Below, in pieces: positions 9,014 to 16,076 of a stretch of 16,076 bases of DNA (the first letter of the stretch is position 1; every line of letters begins with the position of its first letter). The notes beneath the pieces were generated by a model that made no database searches, was not told the DNA's origin, and saw nothing but the letters and a program-made list of their open reading frames with translations. Both the position numbers and the translations under genes were made by a program. The DNA comes from Gammaproteobacteria bacterium UBA5338 (GTDB lineage: Bacteria > Pseudomonadota > Gammaproteobacteria > Pseudomonadales > UBA5862). The stretch lies in NCBI GenBank assembly GCA_002408105.1, contig DHQM01000233.1, positions 496 to 16,571 of the forward strand. The letters are read 5' to 3'.

Positions 9014-9181
9014 GGTAAAGAGTCGGGATGCTCCTTTCAGTGTAGAACAGGGGTCGCCACGTTCGTTGGTTGGTGTTCGATGCCGGCTGGTTGTTTGTCG
9101 TCGATCGCGTGGAGCCTGGCCAACGGGCCGAGCAACGAGGCCATGGGCTGGCCAGGGACTCCCGCGTGAGGCCGGTACTAA

Positions 9182-9204
9182 AGCGGCACCGCTTGGGTGC
9201 CGCT
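9182..9204 (-). terminator. Terminator-like hairpin after the acyl-CoA dehydrogenase operon
   Basis: A perfect 9-bp stem AGCGGCACC / GGTGCCGCT encloses the loop GCTTG. On the minus strand it lies 24 nt after the stop of the small-subunit gene and runs into TTTAG, a short U-tract. It probably ends the two-gene operon; the weak U-tract lowers certainty. The rest of the 215-nt gap (9014-9228) holds nothing else I can name, apart from the AAAGGAG upstream of the GGDEF/EAL gene. Confidence 0.6.
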
Positions 9205-9228
9205 GGTCATCGGAGGTGGGCTTGGAGC

Positions 9229-10371
9229 TCAGAGCATCAGATCAGCGAGGTGGCGCCGTTGGTGGATGGCGTCGCCAAAGCTGAGGCTGTTCCATTGTCC
9301 ACGTTTGAAATACAGATGCGCGTGGCATTCCCACGTGAAGCCCATGCCCCCATGCGACTGGATGGCCCGAGCGCCGGCGAGGTTCACCGCTTCTTCGGAG
9401 CGGGTTTTTGCCATGCGCGCTGCGATTTCCGATTCCCCTTTAAGGCTTCCGTCGAAGATGCTGGCGGCGTGATACACCAGCGACAGGGTGTCCTCGACCA
9501 AAATCGCCGACTCCACCAACGGGTGGGAAATTGCCTGGTAGCTGCCGATGTACTTGCCGAATTGCTTGCGCACCCGGGTGTATTCAGCAGTGAGGTCAAT
9601 GGCGCCATTCGCGGTGCCAGCTGAATCCGCTGCGAGAAGGAGCCACGCGAGCGAACTGACGTGGCCGAGAATCTTCTGAGCGTCGGCTCCATCGGCCAAC
9701 TTGGCGGACTTGGGCAGCTCAAGCCCATCCAGCGTGAACCTGGTGCTGCGTCGGGCGTGGTGCGTGAGGGACTCAGCCCGCTGCTCGATCTGACCCAGGT
9801 GGTCGGCATCGAGCAGGAACAGTGCAGGATTGCCATTGAACAAGGCGCTCGCGATCACCAGGTGGGCATTTTGCCCGTCGATCACGAACTGCTTCTCGCC
9901 GGTGAGCTTGAAACCTGTGGCCGTGGCTTCCGCGGTGGCACGCACATCGCCAATCTCCCAGGAGTTGTGCGGTTCCATCAGTGCGAGGGTGGCAATGGCC
10001 GCACCGGAGGAGATTTCGGGCAGCCACTGCATCTTCGCGTCTTCGTTGTTGGATGCGATCAGCGCTTGGCTGGCCAGTGTGGTGGCAAAAAACGGTGAGG
10101 AAAAGAGGTAACGCCCCATGAGCTCGGTTACTTTGGCGAGCTCTGGGTAGCCGAGGCCGCTTCCGCCGAACTCTTCAGGTGTGGCCAGACCAAGCCAGCC
10201 CATTTCGGCCAGCGCCTGCCACTGCTCTGAATCGAATCCGGTTTCGGTTTCGGCCAACTCACGGGCACGTTCGACGCTGGAGTTGTCGCGCAGATAGCTG
10301 GTGGCGGCGTCGGTGAGCATGCCCAGTTCTTCACTGCAGTCGATGCGCAGGGGTGCTTCAGAAAAATTCAT
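9229..10371 (-). CDS. Acyl-CoA dehydrogenase, small subunit type (PimD/FadE-like)
   Basis: This 380-aa flavoprotein-family subunit belongs to the acyl-CoA dehydrogenases that oxidise acyl-CoA to 2-enoyl-CoA. Two adjacent ATGs occur (10374 and 10371); the second has the better spacing, 7 nt, from AAAGG. The N-terminal helical domain includes WLGLATPEEFGGSGLGYPELAKV, the middle beta-domain runs around GFKLTGEKQFVIDG, and the C-terminal domain carries EYTRVRKQFGKYIGSYQAI and QSHGGMGFTWECHAHLYFKR. The C-terminal segment where standard enzymes carry the catalytic YEGT reads SFGDAIHQRR, and the helix-G position of the alternative base appears to be alanine. It therefore probably lacks its own catalytic glutamate and works in a heteromer with the protein encoded just upstream (58-nt gap). 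Lengths of 406 and 380 match PimC/PimD and steroid-type FadE pairs. The substrate is unknown: a dicarboxylyl-CoA, a steroid side chain or a branched acyl-CoA are possible. Confidence 0.85.
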   Translation of the reverse strand: MNFSEAPLRIDCSEELGMLTDAATSYLRDNSSVERARELAETETGFDSEQWQALAEMGWLGLATPEEFGGSGLGYPELAKVTELMGRYLFSSPFFATTLASQALIASNNEDAKMQWLPEISSGAAIATLALMEPHNSWEIGDVRATAEATATGFKLTGEKQFVIDGQNAHLVIASALFNGNPALFLLDADHLGQIEQRAESLTHHARRSTRFTLDGLELPKSAKLADGADAQKILGHVSSLAWLLLAADSAGTANGAIDLTAEYTRVRKQFGKYIGSYQAISHPLVESAILVEDTLSLVYHAASIFDGSLKGESEIAARMAKTRSEEAVNLAGARAIQSHGGMGFTWECHAHLYFKRGQWNSLSFGDAIHQRRHLADLML

Positions 10372-10429
10372 CATGAGACCTTTATTGTGTTTTGTTCCCT
10401 GATTGTTTGAGGTGGTCTGGCGCCTGGAT

Positions 10430-11650
10430 CTACCGAGACTTCGGTAGGCCCAGCACCCGCTCGGCAATGATGTTGCGCTGGACTTCGGTGGTTCCGCCGC
10501 CGATGGATCCAGCGAAGGCGGCCAGGCGTGCGTGCTGCCACAGCCCGCCCGCCACCGCGTCGGTGTCGTCGGCGTAGAGTGCCGCTGCGTTGCCCTGCAT
10601 GCGCACGGCGAACTCCGCCAGTTTGTGGCGGTCTTCGGACATCACCAACTTATTGAACAGGCCCATTCCTGCTGCCCGCTCTGGGACCAACAGGGGTGCA
10701 TGGTCCATCCGCTTGTTGTGAAGGCGGTGCGCACGCTCGGTGATGAAGAGGTCGATCAGCTGGCTGCGCAGGCTGGGGTCGTCGAGGGCAGGGCGGCCAT
10801 CGCGGAACAGGCCCTTGGCGACTTCGTACACATCATTGACGTTTTTGATTTCCATGAGGTTGCCGCCGGCCTGGCCACCGGTCACGCCGCGTTCGAAGGT
10901 GAGTACCGTCATGGCGATGAACCAGCCTTCGCCTTCTTTGCCCATCAAGCTGTCAGCCTGGATCCGCGCATTGGTGAAGACCGTTTCGTTGAAGCCGTAT
11001 TCATGGGTGATCTTCTTGATGGGCAGCACCTCCACCCCGTCCACGTTCATTGGAGCAAGGAAGAAACTCAGCCCGGCGTACTTGTTGGGGGCATCCGGGT
11101 TGGTGCGGGCCAAGAGGATCATGTGCTTGGCCTGCTCGCCAAGGGTGGTCCAGATCTTTCGGCCATTCAGCACGTATTCGTCTGTGGATTCATCCTTCAC
11201 CGCTTTGGTTTGCACGTTGCCAAGGTCGGAGCCATGGTCCGGCTCGGAAAAGCCCTGGCACCAGATTTCTTCGGCGCTCAAAATGGGGCGGATGTACTTC
11301 TTCTTCTGTTCTTCGGTGCCGTGGGTCAAAATGGTGGGTCCCGCCCAAGAGAGACCCACTGCATTGACCATCAGGGGCGTGCGGGCCTTCACCATCTCTT
11401 GGTTGACGATGTCCTGGTATTCCTGGGGTTTGCCGCCACCGCCGTACTCGGCTGGCCAGGCCATGCCCAGGTAGCCGGCCTCGTAGACTTTTTGCTGCCA
11501 GTCACGCAGGTATTCGAATTGGTCGTTGTTGCCGACTTCGGTAAATGACTGCGGCAAGGGAAAATCCGGAAGCGGCGGACGGTTCTCCTGGAGCCAATTG
11601 GCGACTTCGCTTCGGAACTGTTGCAACTCTGCTGATTCTGCCTTTGGCAT
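10430..11650 (-). CDS. Acyl-CoA dehydrogenase, large subunit type (PimC/FadE-like)
   Basis: This 406-aa acyl-CoA dehydrogenase is the first gene of a two-gene operon. The ATG at 11650 has GGAGG five nt upstream. Motifs in order are LGMAWPAEYGGGG (61-73), the signature CQGFSEPDHGSDLG (131-144), NGRKIWTTLGEQAKHMILLART (162-183), the TFERGVTGGQAGG helix (251-263) and GSIGGGTTEVQRNIIAERVLGLP (381-403). The usual C-terminal catalytic Glu (YEGT) is Gly here. E253 in FERG lines up with the helix-G base of isovaleryl-CoA dehydrogenase and of mycobacterial heteromeric FadE proteins, so it is the probable catalytic residue. The partner is the smaller subunit 58 nt downstream. No CoA ligase, hydratase or electron-transfer flavoprotein gene lies in the window to name the substrate. 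Alignment positions were judged by eye. Confidence 0.88.
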   Translation of the reverse strand: MPKAESAELQQFRSEVANWLQENRPPLPDFPLPQSFTEVGNNDQFEYLRDWQQKVYEAGYLGMAWPAEYGGGGKPQEYQDIVNQEMVKARTPLMVNAVGLSWAGPTILTHGTEEQKKKYIRPILSAEEIWCQGFSEPDHGSDLGNVQTKAVKDESTDEYVLNGRKIWTTLGEQAKHMILLARTNPDAPNKYAGLSFFLAPMNVDGVEVLPIKKITHEYGFNETVFTNARIQADSLMGKEGEGWFIAMTVLTFERGVTGGQAGGNLMEIKNVNDVYEVAKGLFRDGRPALDDPSLRSQLIDLFITERAHRLHNKRMDHAPLLVPERAAGMGLFNKLVMSEDRHKLAEFAVRMQGNAAALYADDTDAVAGGLWQHARLAAFAGSIGGGTTEVQRNIIAERVLGLPKSR

Positions 11651-11782
11651 GGATGCCTCCTTGTCGGTAGCCCGAGCAGGCGAATGGCGCGGGCCGTTGT
11701 TGTTATGGTTGTTGCTGTGCGTTAGAGAGCCGCCTCACTATACCACTGGAGAGGCCAGCGGCGAGCCGAACGCGGAGCGCTG

Positions 11783-12250
11783 CTAGAGGGCCTGAACGGC
11801 CGCCAACACCTGCTCGACGTGTCCCTTGACCCGCACCTTTCGCCACGACTTTGCGAGTTTGCCCTCCGCGTCGATAAGAAAGGTGCTGCGCTCGATACCA
11901 AGCACCTTGCGCCCGTACATGTTTTTTTCCTTGATCACACCGAATTGTTTGCACAGGGTTTCATCGGGATCGCTGATGAGTTCGAACGGGAATTCCTGCT
12001 TGCTCTTGAACTTTTCGTGGGACGCAAGGCTGTCGCGGGACACGCCGAAGACCTCGGCACCCGCTGCCTGGAAGGCTGCATAGTGGTCGCGAAATTGTTG
12101 CCCCTCGGTGGTGCACCCAGGCGTTGCATCCCGCGGGTAGAAATAGAGCACCACCTTGCGGCCGCGCAGCGCATTGAGTTGAAAGGTTCGGTTGCCGGTT
12201 GCGGTGGCTGTGATGTCGGGCACAACCGCACCGATGCTGGGTTCGCTCAT
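11783..12250 (-). CDS. bcp: Thioredoxin-dependent peroxiredoxin, Bcp/PrxQ family
   Basis: This cytosolic peroxidase of 155 aa reduces hydrogen peroxide and organic hydroperoxides with thioredoxin. The active site PRDATPGC gives the family PxxxTxxC motif, with peroxidatic C46, T43 and R121 (IERSTFLID). The resolving cysteine that E. coli Bcp has five residues later is absent (PGCTTEGQQ). The only other cysteine is C100 in DETLCKQFGV, the position used by the other PrxQ subgroup, so an intramolecular disulfide C46-C100 is likely. I chose ATG 12250 (MSEPSIGAVVPD), with AGGA 9 nt upstream, over a longer frame whose extra 21 residues look non-conserved. It is transcribed away from dapA; bcp near dapA is also seen in E. 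coli, where gcvR lies between them. No gcvR is present in the 214-nt gap here. Confidence 0.93.
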   Translation of the reverse strand: MSEPSIGAVVPDITATATGNRTFQLNALRGRKVVLYFYPRDATPGCTTEGQQFRDHYAAFQAAGAEVFGVSRDSLASHEKFKSKQEFPFELISDPDETLCKQFGVIKEKNMYGRKVLGIERSTFLIDAEGKLAKSWRKVRVKGHVEQVLAAVQAL

Positions 12251-12374
12251 TGGGGGTGGTCCTGTGTTTGTGCTCCACAAAGCCTGTGCCTTGTGTGGTG
12301 CTGGTCTGGACAAGTCATGCTAAAGGAGCGTTGTCGGTGTTTTCCAGTGGCTGGGCGGCCACGGTGGCGCTGGC

Positions 12375-12403
12375 TTGTTTCGGCCCTCTGCGCTCATTAC
12401 TAT
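12375..12403 (+). promoter_or_regulatory. Candidate sigma-70 promoter for dapA
   Basis: TTGTTT (12375-12380) and TACTAT (12398-12403) are separated by exactly 17 nt, upstream of dapA and inside the gap between the divergent bcp and dapA genes. Matches to consensus are 3-4 of 6 in each box, so this is only a candidate. A start near 12410 would give a leader of about 55 nt. Confidence 0.35.
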
Positions 12404-12464
12404 GGCGGGTTTCCCGCGCCATGGATCGCCCCATTTGGCGCACTGTAGACCGAGGTGAATGCAC

Positions 12465-13340
12465 ATGATCGCGGGCAGTCTCGTCGCGCTCGTCACCCCC
12501 ATGGACACCGATGGTGATGTGGTTTGGGAAGAGCTCGAAGCACTCGTCGATTGGCACGTAGAGGAGGGCACCGATGGCATCGTTGCGGTGGGCACCACCG
12601 GTGAGTCCGCGACCCTGGGGTTCGACGAACACGTAGAGGTGATTCGCCGGACTGTGGACTTTGCCCGCGGGCGGATTCCCGTGATTGGTGGCACTGGAGC
12701 CAACAATACCCGTGAGGCGGTCGAGCTCACGGCGCGAGCGAAAGCCGTGGGTGTCGAATCCTGCCTGCTCGTCGTGCCGTACTACAACAAGCCCACCCAG
12801 GAAGGGCTGTACCAGCACTTTCGAACGGTTGCTGAGGCGGTTGCCATCCCGCAGCTGCTCTACAATGTGCCCGGGCGGACGATCACCGACCTGTTGCCAG
12901 AGACGGTCGCGCGACTGGCCGAGGTGGACGGCATCATTGGCATCAAGGAGGCCACCGGTCAGCTTGAGCGTTATCATGAGATTCGCCAGCGCTGCGGAGA
13001 GGATTTCGTGGTGTATTCCGGCGACGATGCAACAGCCATTGACTTGATCTTGAACGGCGCCCAAGGCACGGTCTCGGTCACCGCCAACGTGGCGCCGCGC
13101 GTGGTCGCCGAATCCTGCCGTCATGCCCGTGCGGGCGACATGGAACAGGCGCGCCGCCTGGATTCCGGCATTGCGCACCTGCACACCGATTTGTTCATGG
13201 AGTCGAGTCCAATTCCGGTCAAGTGGGCGCTGCACGAAATGGGCCGTATATCGCCGGGGATTCGCCTGCCCTTAACGCCTTTGTCCCCCGCGCTAAGACC
13301 CAAGCTGCAGGATTCACTGCGAAAAGCCGGAGTACTCTGA
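12465..13340 (+). CDS. dapA: 4-hydroxy-tetrahydrodipicolinate synthase DapA
   Basis: This enzyme condenses pyruvate with aspartate-semialdehyde, the first committed step to diaminopimelate and lysine, in the cytoplasm. I chose the second of two near ATGs (12465), 9 nt from GAGG, because the protein then begins MIAGSLVALVTPM and its catalytic residues fall at the E. coli numbers. These are T44-T45 (GTTGES), Y107 (PYYNKP), Y133 and R138 (YNVPGRT) and the Schiff-base lysine K161 (GIKEATG). The length, 291 aa, matches the usual 290-295. It is a complete TIM-barrel enzyme with nothing missing. bamC starts 3 nt after its stop, so they form one transcript, a pairing conserved across gammaproteobacteria. 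Confidence 0.97.
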   Translation: MIAGSLVALVTPMDTDGDVVWEELEALVDWHVEEGTDGIVAVGTTGESATLGFDEHVEVIRRTVDFARGRIPVIGGTGANNTREAVELTARAKAVGVESCLLVVPYYNKPTQEGLYQHFRTVAEAVAIPQLLYNVPGRTITDLLPETVARLAEVDGIIGIKEATGQLERYHEIRQRCGEDFVVYSGDDATAIDLILNGAQGTVSVTANVAPRVVAESCRHARAGDMEQARRLDSGIAHLHTDLFMESSPIPVKWALHEMGRISPGIRLPLTPLSPALRPKLQDSLRKAGVL

Positions 13341-13343
13341 CCC

Positions 13344-14390
13344 GTGGTCCGACTGCAATCGAGGGCGTTGGTTTGGGCGGGCTTGGTCGCGATCGCCCTG
13401 GTGCTGAGTGGCTGCGGGGGACTGTTCAGGGACCGCTATCCTGACTACCAATTGGAAGGTTCGGTCACGCCCATCCAGGTTCCTCAAGACCTGGATCAAC
13501 CGATGAGCGAGCCCCTGATGCCGATTCCAGGGCCAATGGTCGGAAGTGAGGGTAAGGTTGGGGTCGAAGTACCAAGGCCCGAGCCCCTGCAGCTCGCGCA
13601 ACACGATGAGCGTGCGAGTCTGCGTGACACCGGGGATGACCAGTGGCTCCTTGTTGCGGCATCCCCGGCAGAAGTGTGGCCGGAGCTGGTGACCCATTTG
13701 GAAGCACGCTCCATGAAGCTGACTCACCGGATGCCGGAGCGGGGTCTGTTGGAGACCGGCTGGTTGGACCGGAAGGACGGAGGAAGACAGCGATTTCGGC
13801 TTCGGGTTGAAGAAGGCATCCGCAACCGCACCACCGAAGTGCGCGTGTTGCAGCAGTCGGTGACTGGTCCAGTGAATGCCAGCCGCCTGCCATGGCCCCG
13901 AAGCTCAACAGACAAGGCACAGGAAACGGCTCTGTTGCAGGCATTGCGTGACGCCTTGGCTCAACCCCAGGCCGAAGGCGGGGCGTCGCAAGTGTCCCTG
14001 CGGGCACAGGCACTCAGCGGTACGCCGCGGTCGCGCTTGGCTTCGAATGAGCAGGGTGAGCCCGCCCTGTACCTGGCGGTGGAATACGCTCGGGCCTGGT
14101 CCGCGATCGAGGCGGCGATTGAGCGCCTGGACTGGCCGCTTGAGGACAAGGACCGCAGTGCCGCGCGGTTTTATTTGGTGGTCGATCAGGAGCCCGAGGG
14201 AAAGCCGGGCTTCTGGGCGCGCCTGTTCGGAGCCACAGAAGAGGACGCTGACGCGGGACGCGCCTACCAACTGCAATTGACGCCGGTTGAAGGTGGCATC
14301 GAGGTGTCCGTCGTCGCCGAGCCGGCCGATGCCCTCAACGCCGAGACCAAGCGGAGGCTGCTGAGCCAGATTCGCGAGAGCTTGCTGTAA
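13344..14390 (+). CDS. bamC: Outer-membrane assembly lipoprotein BamC (NlpB)
   Basis: This is a 348-aa lipoprotein of the BAM complex, which folds beta-barrel proteins into the outer membrane. It starts with a GTG at 13344, right after dapA; GGAG lies 11 nt upstream inside dapA. A signal peptide with hydrophobic residues 8-21 ends in the lipobox LSGC, giving lipidated C24. The low-complexity tether after it (DYQLEGSVTPIQVPQDLD, proline-rich to about residue 90) matches the unstructured BamC N-terminus that binds BamD. Two helix-grip domains follow: about 98-190 (DQWLLVAASPAEVWPEL) and about 240-348 (LYLAVEYARAWSAIEAAIERLDWPL). BamC diverges strongly in sequence, so position after dapA and the domain layout carry much of the call. 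The next gene starts on the base after its stop. Confidence 0.88.
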   Translation: MVRLQSRALVWAGLVAIALVLSGCGGLFRDRYPDYQLEGSVTPIQVPQDLDQPMSEPLMPIPGPMVGSEGKVGVEVPRPEPLQLAQHDERASLRDTGDDQWLLVAASPAEVWPELVTHLEARSMKLTHRMPERGLLETGWLDRKDGGRQRFRLRVEEGIRNRTTEVRVLQQSVTGPVNASRLPWPRSSTDKAQETALLQALRDALAQPQAEGGASQVSLRAQALSGTPRSRLASNEQGEPALYLAVEYARAWSAIEAAIERLDWPLEDKDRSAARFYLVVDQEPEGKPGFWARLFGATEEDADAGRAYQLQLTPVEGGIEVSVVAEPADALNAETKRRLLSQIRESLL

Positions 14391-15152
14391 ATGCGTTTTG
14401 CCTGCCTGGGCAGCGGCAGCCGGGGCAATGCCACCCTGGTGGAAGAGGGCGGTACCCGGGTGCTGATCGACTGCGGGTTCTCGCTGCGTGAAACCACCAG
14501 ACGCCTTGCGCGGCTTGACCTGACCCCGGATGACCTGACCGCTGTGCTCGTGACCCACGAGCACAGTGACCACGTGAATGGCGTGGCTCGACTGGCGATG
14601 CGCCATGGCCTGCCGGTCTACGCCACGGCGGGCACTGCCCGGGGTGGCGCACTGGAGGAGTTGGACTGGCGACTGGTTTGTTCCGGACAGTCATTTGGAG
14701 TGGCGGATCTACACATCGAGCCGGTTGCGGTGCCCCACGACGCCCTGGAGCCGTGCCAATATGTGTTCAGCAATGGCAACCGTAAGCTCGGGGTGTTGAC
14801 GGACTGCGGATCGCACACGGATGCCATGCTCGACGCCTTCAGCGGCTGCCACGGCCTGGTGCTGGAGTGCAACCATGACCCTGCCATGCTGGCAGCAGGC
14901 CCATACCCGGCGGCGCTGCGACGCCGAGTGGGTGGCGCCGACGGGCACCTCAGCAACCAGGAGGCTGCGGAATTTCTGGCGACGATCGACCATGGCTGGC
15001 TGCAACACCTGGTCGCAGCGCACCTCAGCGAGACCAATAACCTGGCCCACCTGGCGCGGACTGCCCTGGCGGCGGTGATGAACTGCACCGAAGACCTGAT
15101 CGACCTTGCAGACCAGGAGGTGGGCCTGTCCTGGCGCAGCTTGCACAACTGA
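14391..15152 (+). CDS. YycJ/WalJ-like metallo-beta-lactamase-fold hydrolase
   Basis: This 253-aa metallohydrolase has the MBL fold. It opens MRFACLGSGSRGNATLVEEG, typical of the YycJ/WalJ group, and has the metal-binding motif THEHSDH (55-61). Later motifs are VPHDA, LTDCGSHT (metal aspartate), LECNHD, GHLSN and AAHLSETNN, which complete the group pattern. The group is suspected of nuclease or DNA-repair-linked activity; the substrate in proteobacteria is not settled. The ATG directly follows the bamC stop, so translation is probably coupled. The same gene sits between bamC and purC in Pseudomonas as I recall it, so this is a conserved neighbour rather than an insertion. Confidence 0.9.
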   Translation: MRFACLGSGSRGNATLVEEGGTRVLIDCGFSLRETTRRLARLDLTPDDLTAVLVTHEHSDHVNGVARLAMRHGLPVYATAGTARGGALEELDWRLVCSGQSFGVADLHIEPVAVPHDALEPCQYVFSNGNRKLGVLTDCGSHTDAMLDAFSGCHGLVLECNHDPAMLAAGPYPAALRRRVGGADGHLSNQEAAEFLATIDHGWLQHLVAAHLSETNNLAHLARTALAAVMNCTEDLIDLADQEVGLSWRSLHN

Positions 15153-15185
15153 TCGGCAGTCCTATGAGGCCAGTGGGGGAAACGG

Positions 15186-15191
15186 TATAAT
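15186..15191 (+). promoter_or_regulatory. -10 element of a probable purC promoter
   Basis: A perfect TATAAT lies 43 nt before the purC start in the 81-nt gap after the metallohydrolase gene. No good -35 hexamer is seen 16-18 nt upstream, so it may need an activator or be weak. A 10-nt direct repeat AGTGGGGGAA flanks it (15172-15181 and 15222-15231), the second copy acting as the purC ribosome site. Confidence 0.45.
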
Positions 15192-15233
15192 TCGGCGCTT
15201 TTTACGCGCAGGCAATGCCCAAGTGGGGGAACG

Positions 15234-15947
15234 ATGCAAAAACTGCATGAGCTGTATTCCGGGAAAGCAAAGTCCGTGTTCGAAACCGATGAGACGGATC
15301 GACTGATTCTGCTGTTCCGTGATGACACTTCTGCGTTTGACGGCAAGAAGGTTCAGCAGTTGGCCGGCAAGGGCAAAGTGAACAACCTGTTCAACGCTTT
15401 TGTCATGGAGAAGCTTGAAGAAGCGGGCATCCCCACGCACCTCGACCGCGTGCTCAATGACACTGAGACCCTGGTGAAGAGGCTGGACATGATCCCCGTC
15501 GAGTGTGTGGTACGCAACATCACCGCCGGAAGCATCTGTCGCCGCCTGGGTGTCCCGGAGGGCATGGAGTTGAACCCGCCGACCTTTGAGTTCTTTTTGA
15601 AGGACGATGAGCGGGGTGACCCGATGATCAACGAATTTCACATCCGTTCCTTCGGTTGGGCCGAGCCCGAGCATGTCGAAAAGATGAAGGCCTTGACCTT
15701 TGCCGTGAACGACGTACTAAAAGACCTGTTCCTGAGCGGCAACATGCTGCTCGTCGACTACAAGCTGGAATTCGGTGTGTACAAGGGGGAAGTCATCCTG
15801 GGTGACGAGTTCACCGCCGATGGCTGCCGCCTGTGGGACAAGGACACACGAGAAAAACTGGACAAAGACCGTTTTCGCCAGGATCTGGGCGATGTGGTCG
15901 AGTCCTACCATGAGGTGGCGCGGCGCCTGGGCGTCGACATCCACTGA
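15234..15947 (+). CDS. purC: Phosphoribosylaminoimidazole-succinocarboxamide synthase (SAICAR synthetase) PurC
   Basis: This enzyme joins aspartate to CAIR with ATP, a step of de novo purine synthesis in the cytoplasm. It has 237 aa, exactly the E. coli length. Motifs in order are [12 protein letters not shown] (ATP loop, 7-18), [12 protein letters not shown] (28-39), [34 protein letters not shown] and [10 protein letters not shown] near the end of the catalytic region. The ATG at 15234 has GGGGG just upstream. It follows the metallohydrolase by 81 nt and a TATAAT. tRNA-Ser follows 29 nt after the stop, so read-through could supply the tRNA. Nothing is missing. Confidence 0.97.
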   Translation: MQKLHELYSGKAKSVFETDETDRLILLFRDDTSAFDGKKVQQLAGKGKVNNLFNAFVMEKLEEAGIPTHLDRVLNDTETLVKRLDMIPVECVVRNITAGSICRRLGVPEGMELNPPTFEFFLKDDERGDPMINEFHIRSFGWAEPEHVEKMKALTFAVNDVLKDLFLSGNMLLVDYKLEFGVYKGEVILGDEFTADGCRLWDKDTREKLDKDRFRQDLGDVVESYHEVARRLGVDIH

Positions 15948-15954
15948 CCCCGTT

Positions 15955-15972
15955 CCGCACCAGCGCGTGCGG
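15955..15972 (+). other. Short hairpin between purC and tRNA-Ser
   Basis: CCGCAC-N6-GTGCGG forms a six-pair stem 8 nt after the purC stop and 4 nt before the tRNA. No T-run follows, so it is not a standard intrinsic terminator. It could protect the purC mRNA end or aid processing of a purC-tRNA transcript, or be chance. Confidence 0.35.
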
Positions 15973-15976
15973 TCTA

Positions 15977-16066
15977 GGAGAGGTGCCGGAGCGGCCGAAC
16001 GGGCCGGTTTCGAAAACCGGTGTACCCTTAACCGTACCGGGGGTTCGAATCCCCCTCCCTCCGCCA
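15977..16066 (+). tRNA. tRNA-Ser, anticodon CGA
   Basis: This 90-nt class II tRNA has an encoded CCA end. The anticodon stem CCGGT/ACCGG holds the loop TTCGAAA, giving anticodon CGA, which reads UCG. It has a long variable arm with a GTAC/GTAC stem, a T-arm GGGGG-TTCGAAT-CCCCC and a D-arm starting TGCCGGAGCGG, matching the general pattern of bacterial tRNA-Ser. The acceptor stem GGAGAGG/TCCCTCC has an A5-C68 mismatch and a G7-T66 wobble, where E. coli has full pairing. Confidence 0.95.
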
Positions 16067-16076
16067 CCGACCCCGA

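Noticed and set aside
9229..10467. Longer start for the small acyl-CoA dehydrogenase at 10467
   Set aside because: The extra residues overlap the upstream gene's end, have no ribosome site and do not resemble the family; ATG 10371 follows AAAGG.

Overview
The window looks like chromosomal DNA of a GC-rich gammaproteobacterium (GC near 59% by eye). The dapA, bamC, metallo-beta-lactamase, purC run followed by tRNA-Ser, with bcp next door, matches gene orders I know from Pseudomonas and, without the metallohydrolase, from E. coli (bcp/dapA/bamC/purC). The nitrate genes and the acyl-CoA dehydrogenase pair suggest a free-living aquatic or soil heterotroph. This is inference; the species cannot be named.

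Bases 1-5554, minus strand, are a nitrate-assimilation uptake and control block. Reading leftwards it holds nasT (ANTAR RNA-binding antiterminator), a 369-nt leader, nasS (cytoplasmic nitrate sensor), nrtA (periplasmic nitrate-binding protein), nrtB (permease) and a truncated ATPase gene. The leader contains a complete candidate ANTAR switch: two hairpins with the same hexaloop AAAGGC, the second overlapping the 5' arm of a strong intrinsic terminator. A possible sigma-54 promoter lies upstream. In the expected scheme, NasS releases NasT when nitrate is present, NasT stabilises the hexaloop hairpins, the terminator cannot form, and nasS-nrtAB are transcribed.

The last gene of that block (1-615) is the most unusual object. 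It starts as an NrtD-type nitrate ATPase and changes, exactly at the Walker A loop, into a YejF/OppF-type oligopeptide ATPase. Third-codon-position composition also switches within nrtB and inside this ATPase, at conserved motifs. It is either real recombination or an assembly chimera.

Bases 5867-9013, minus strand, encode a large membrane-bound sensor with PAS-PAS-GGDEF-EAL domains (cyclic-di-GMP turnover). Bases 9229-11650, minus strand, encode a two-gene acyl-CoA dehydrogenase operon resembling heteromeric PimCD or FadE pairs, closed by a terminator-like hairpin. Bases 11783-12250, minus strand, encode a PrxQ/Bcp peroxiredoxin.

Bases 12465-16066, plus strand, are the conserved housekeeping block: dapA (lysine and peptidoglycan precursors), bamC (outer-membrane assembly lipoprotein), a YycJ/WalJ-like metallohydrolase, purC (purine synthesis, probably with its own promoter) and tRNA-Ser(CGA).
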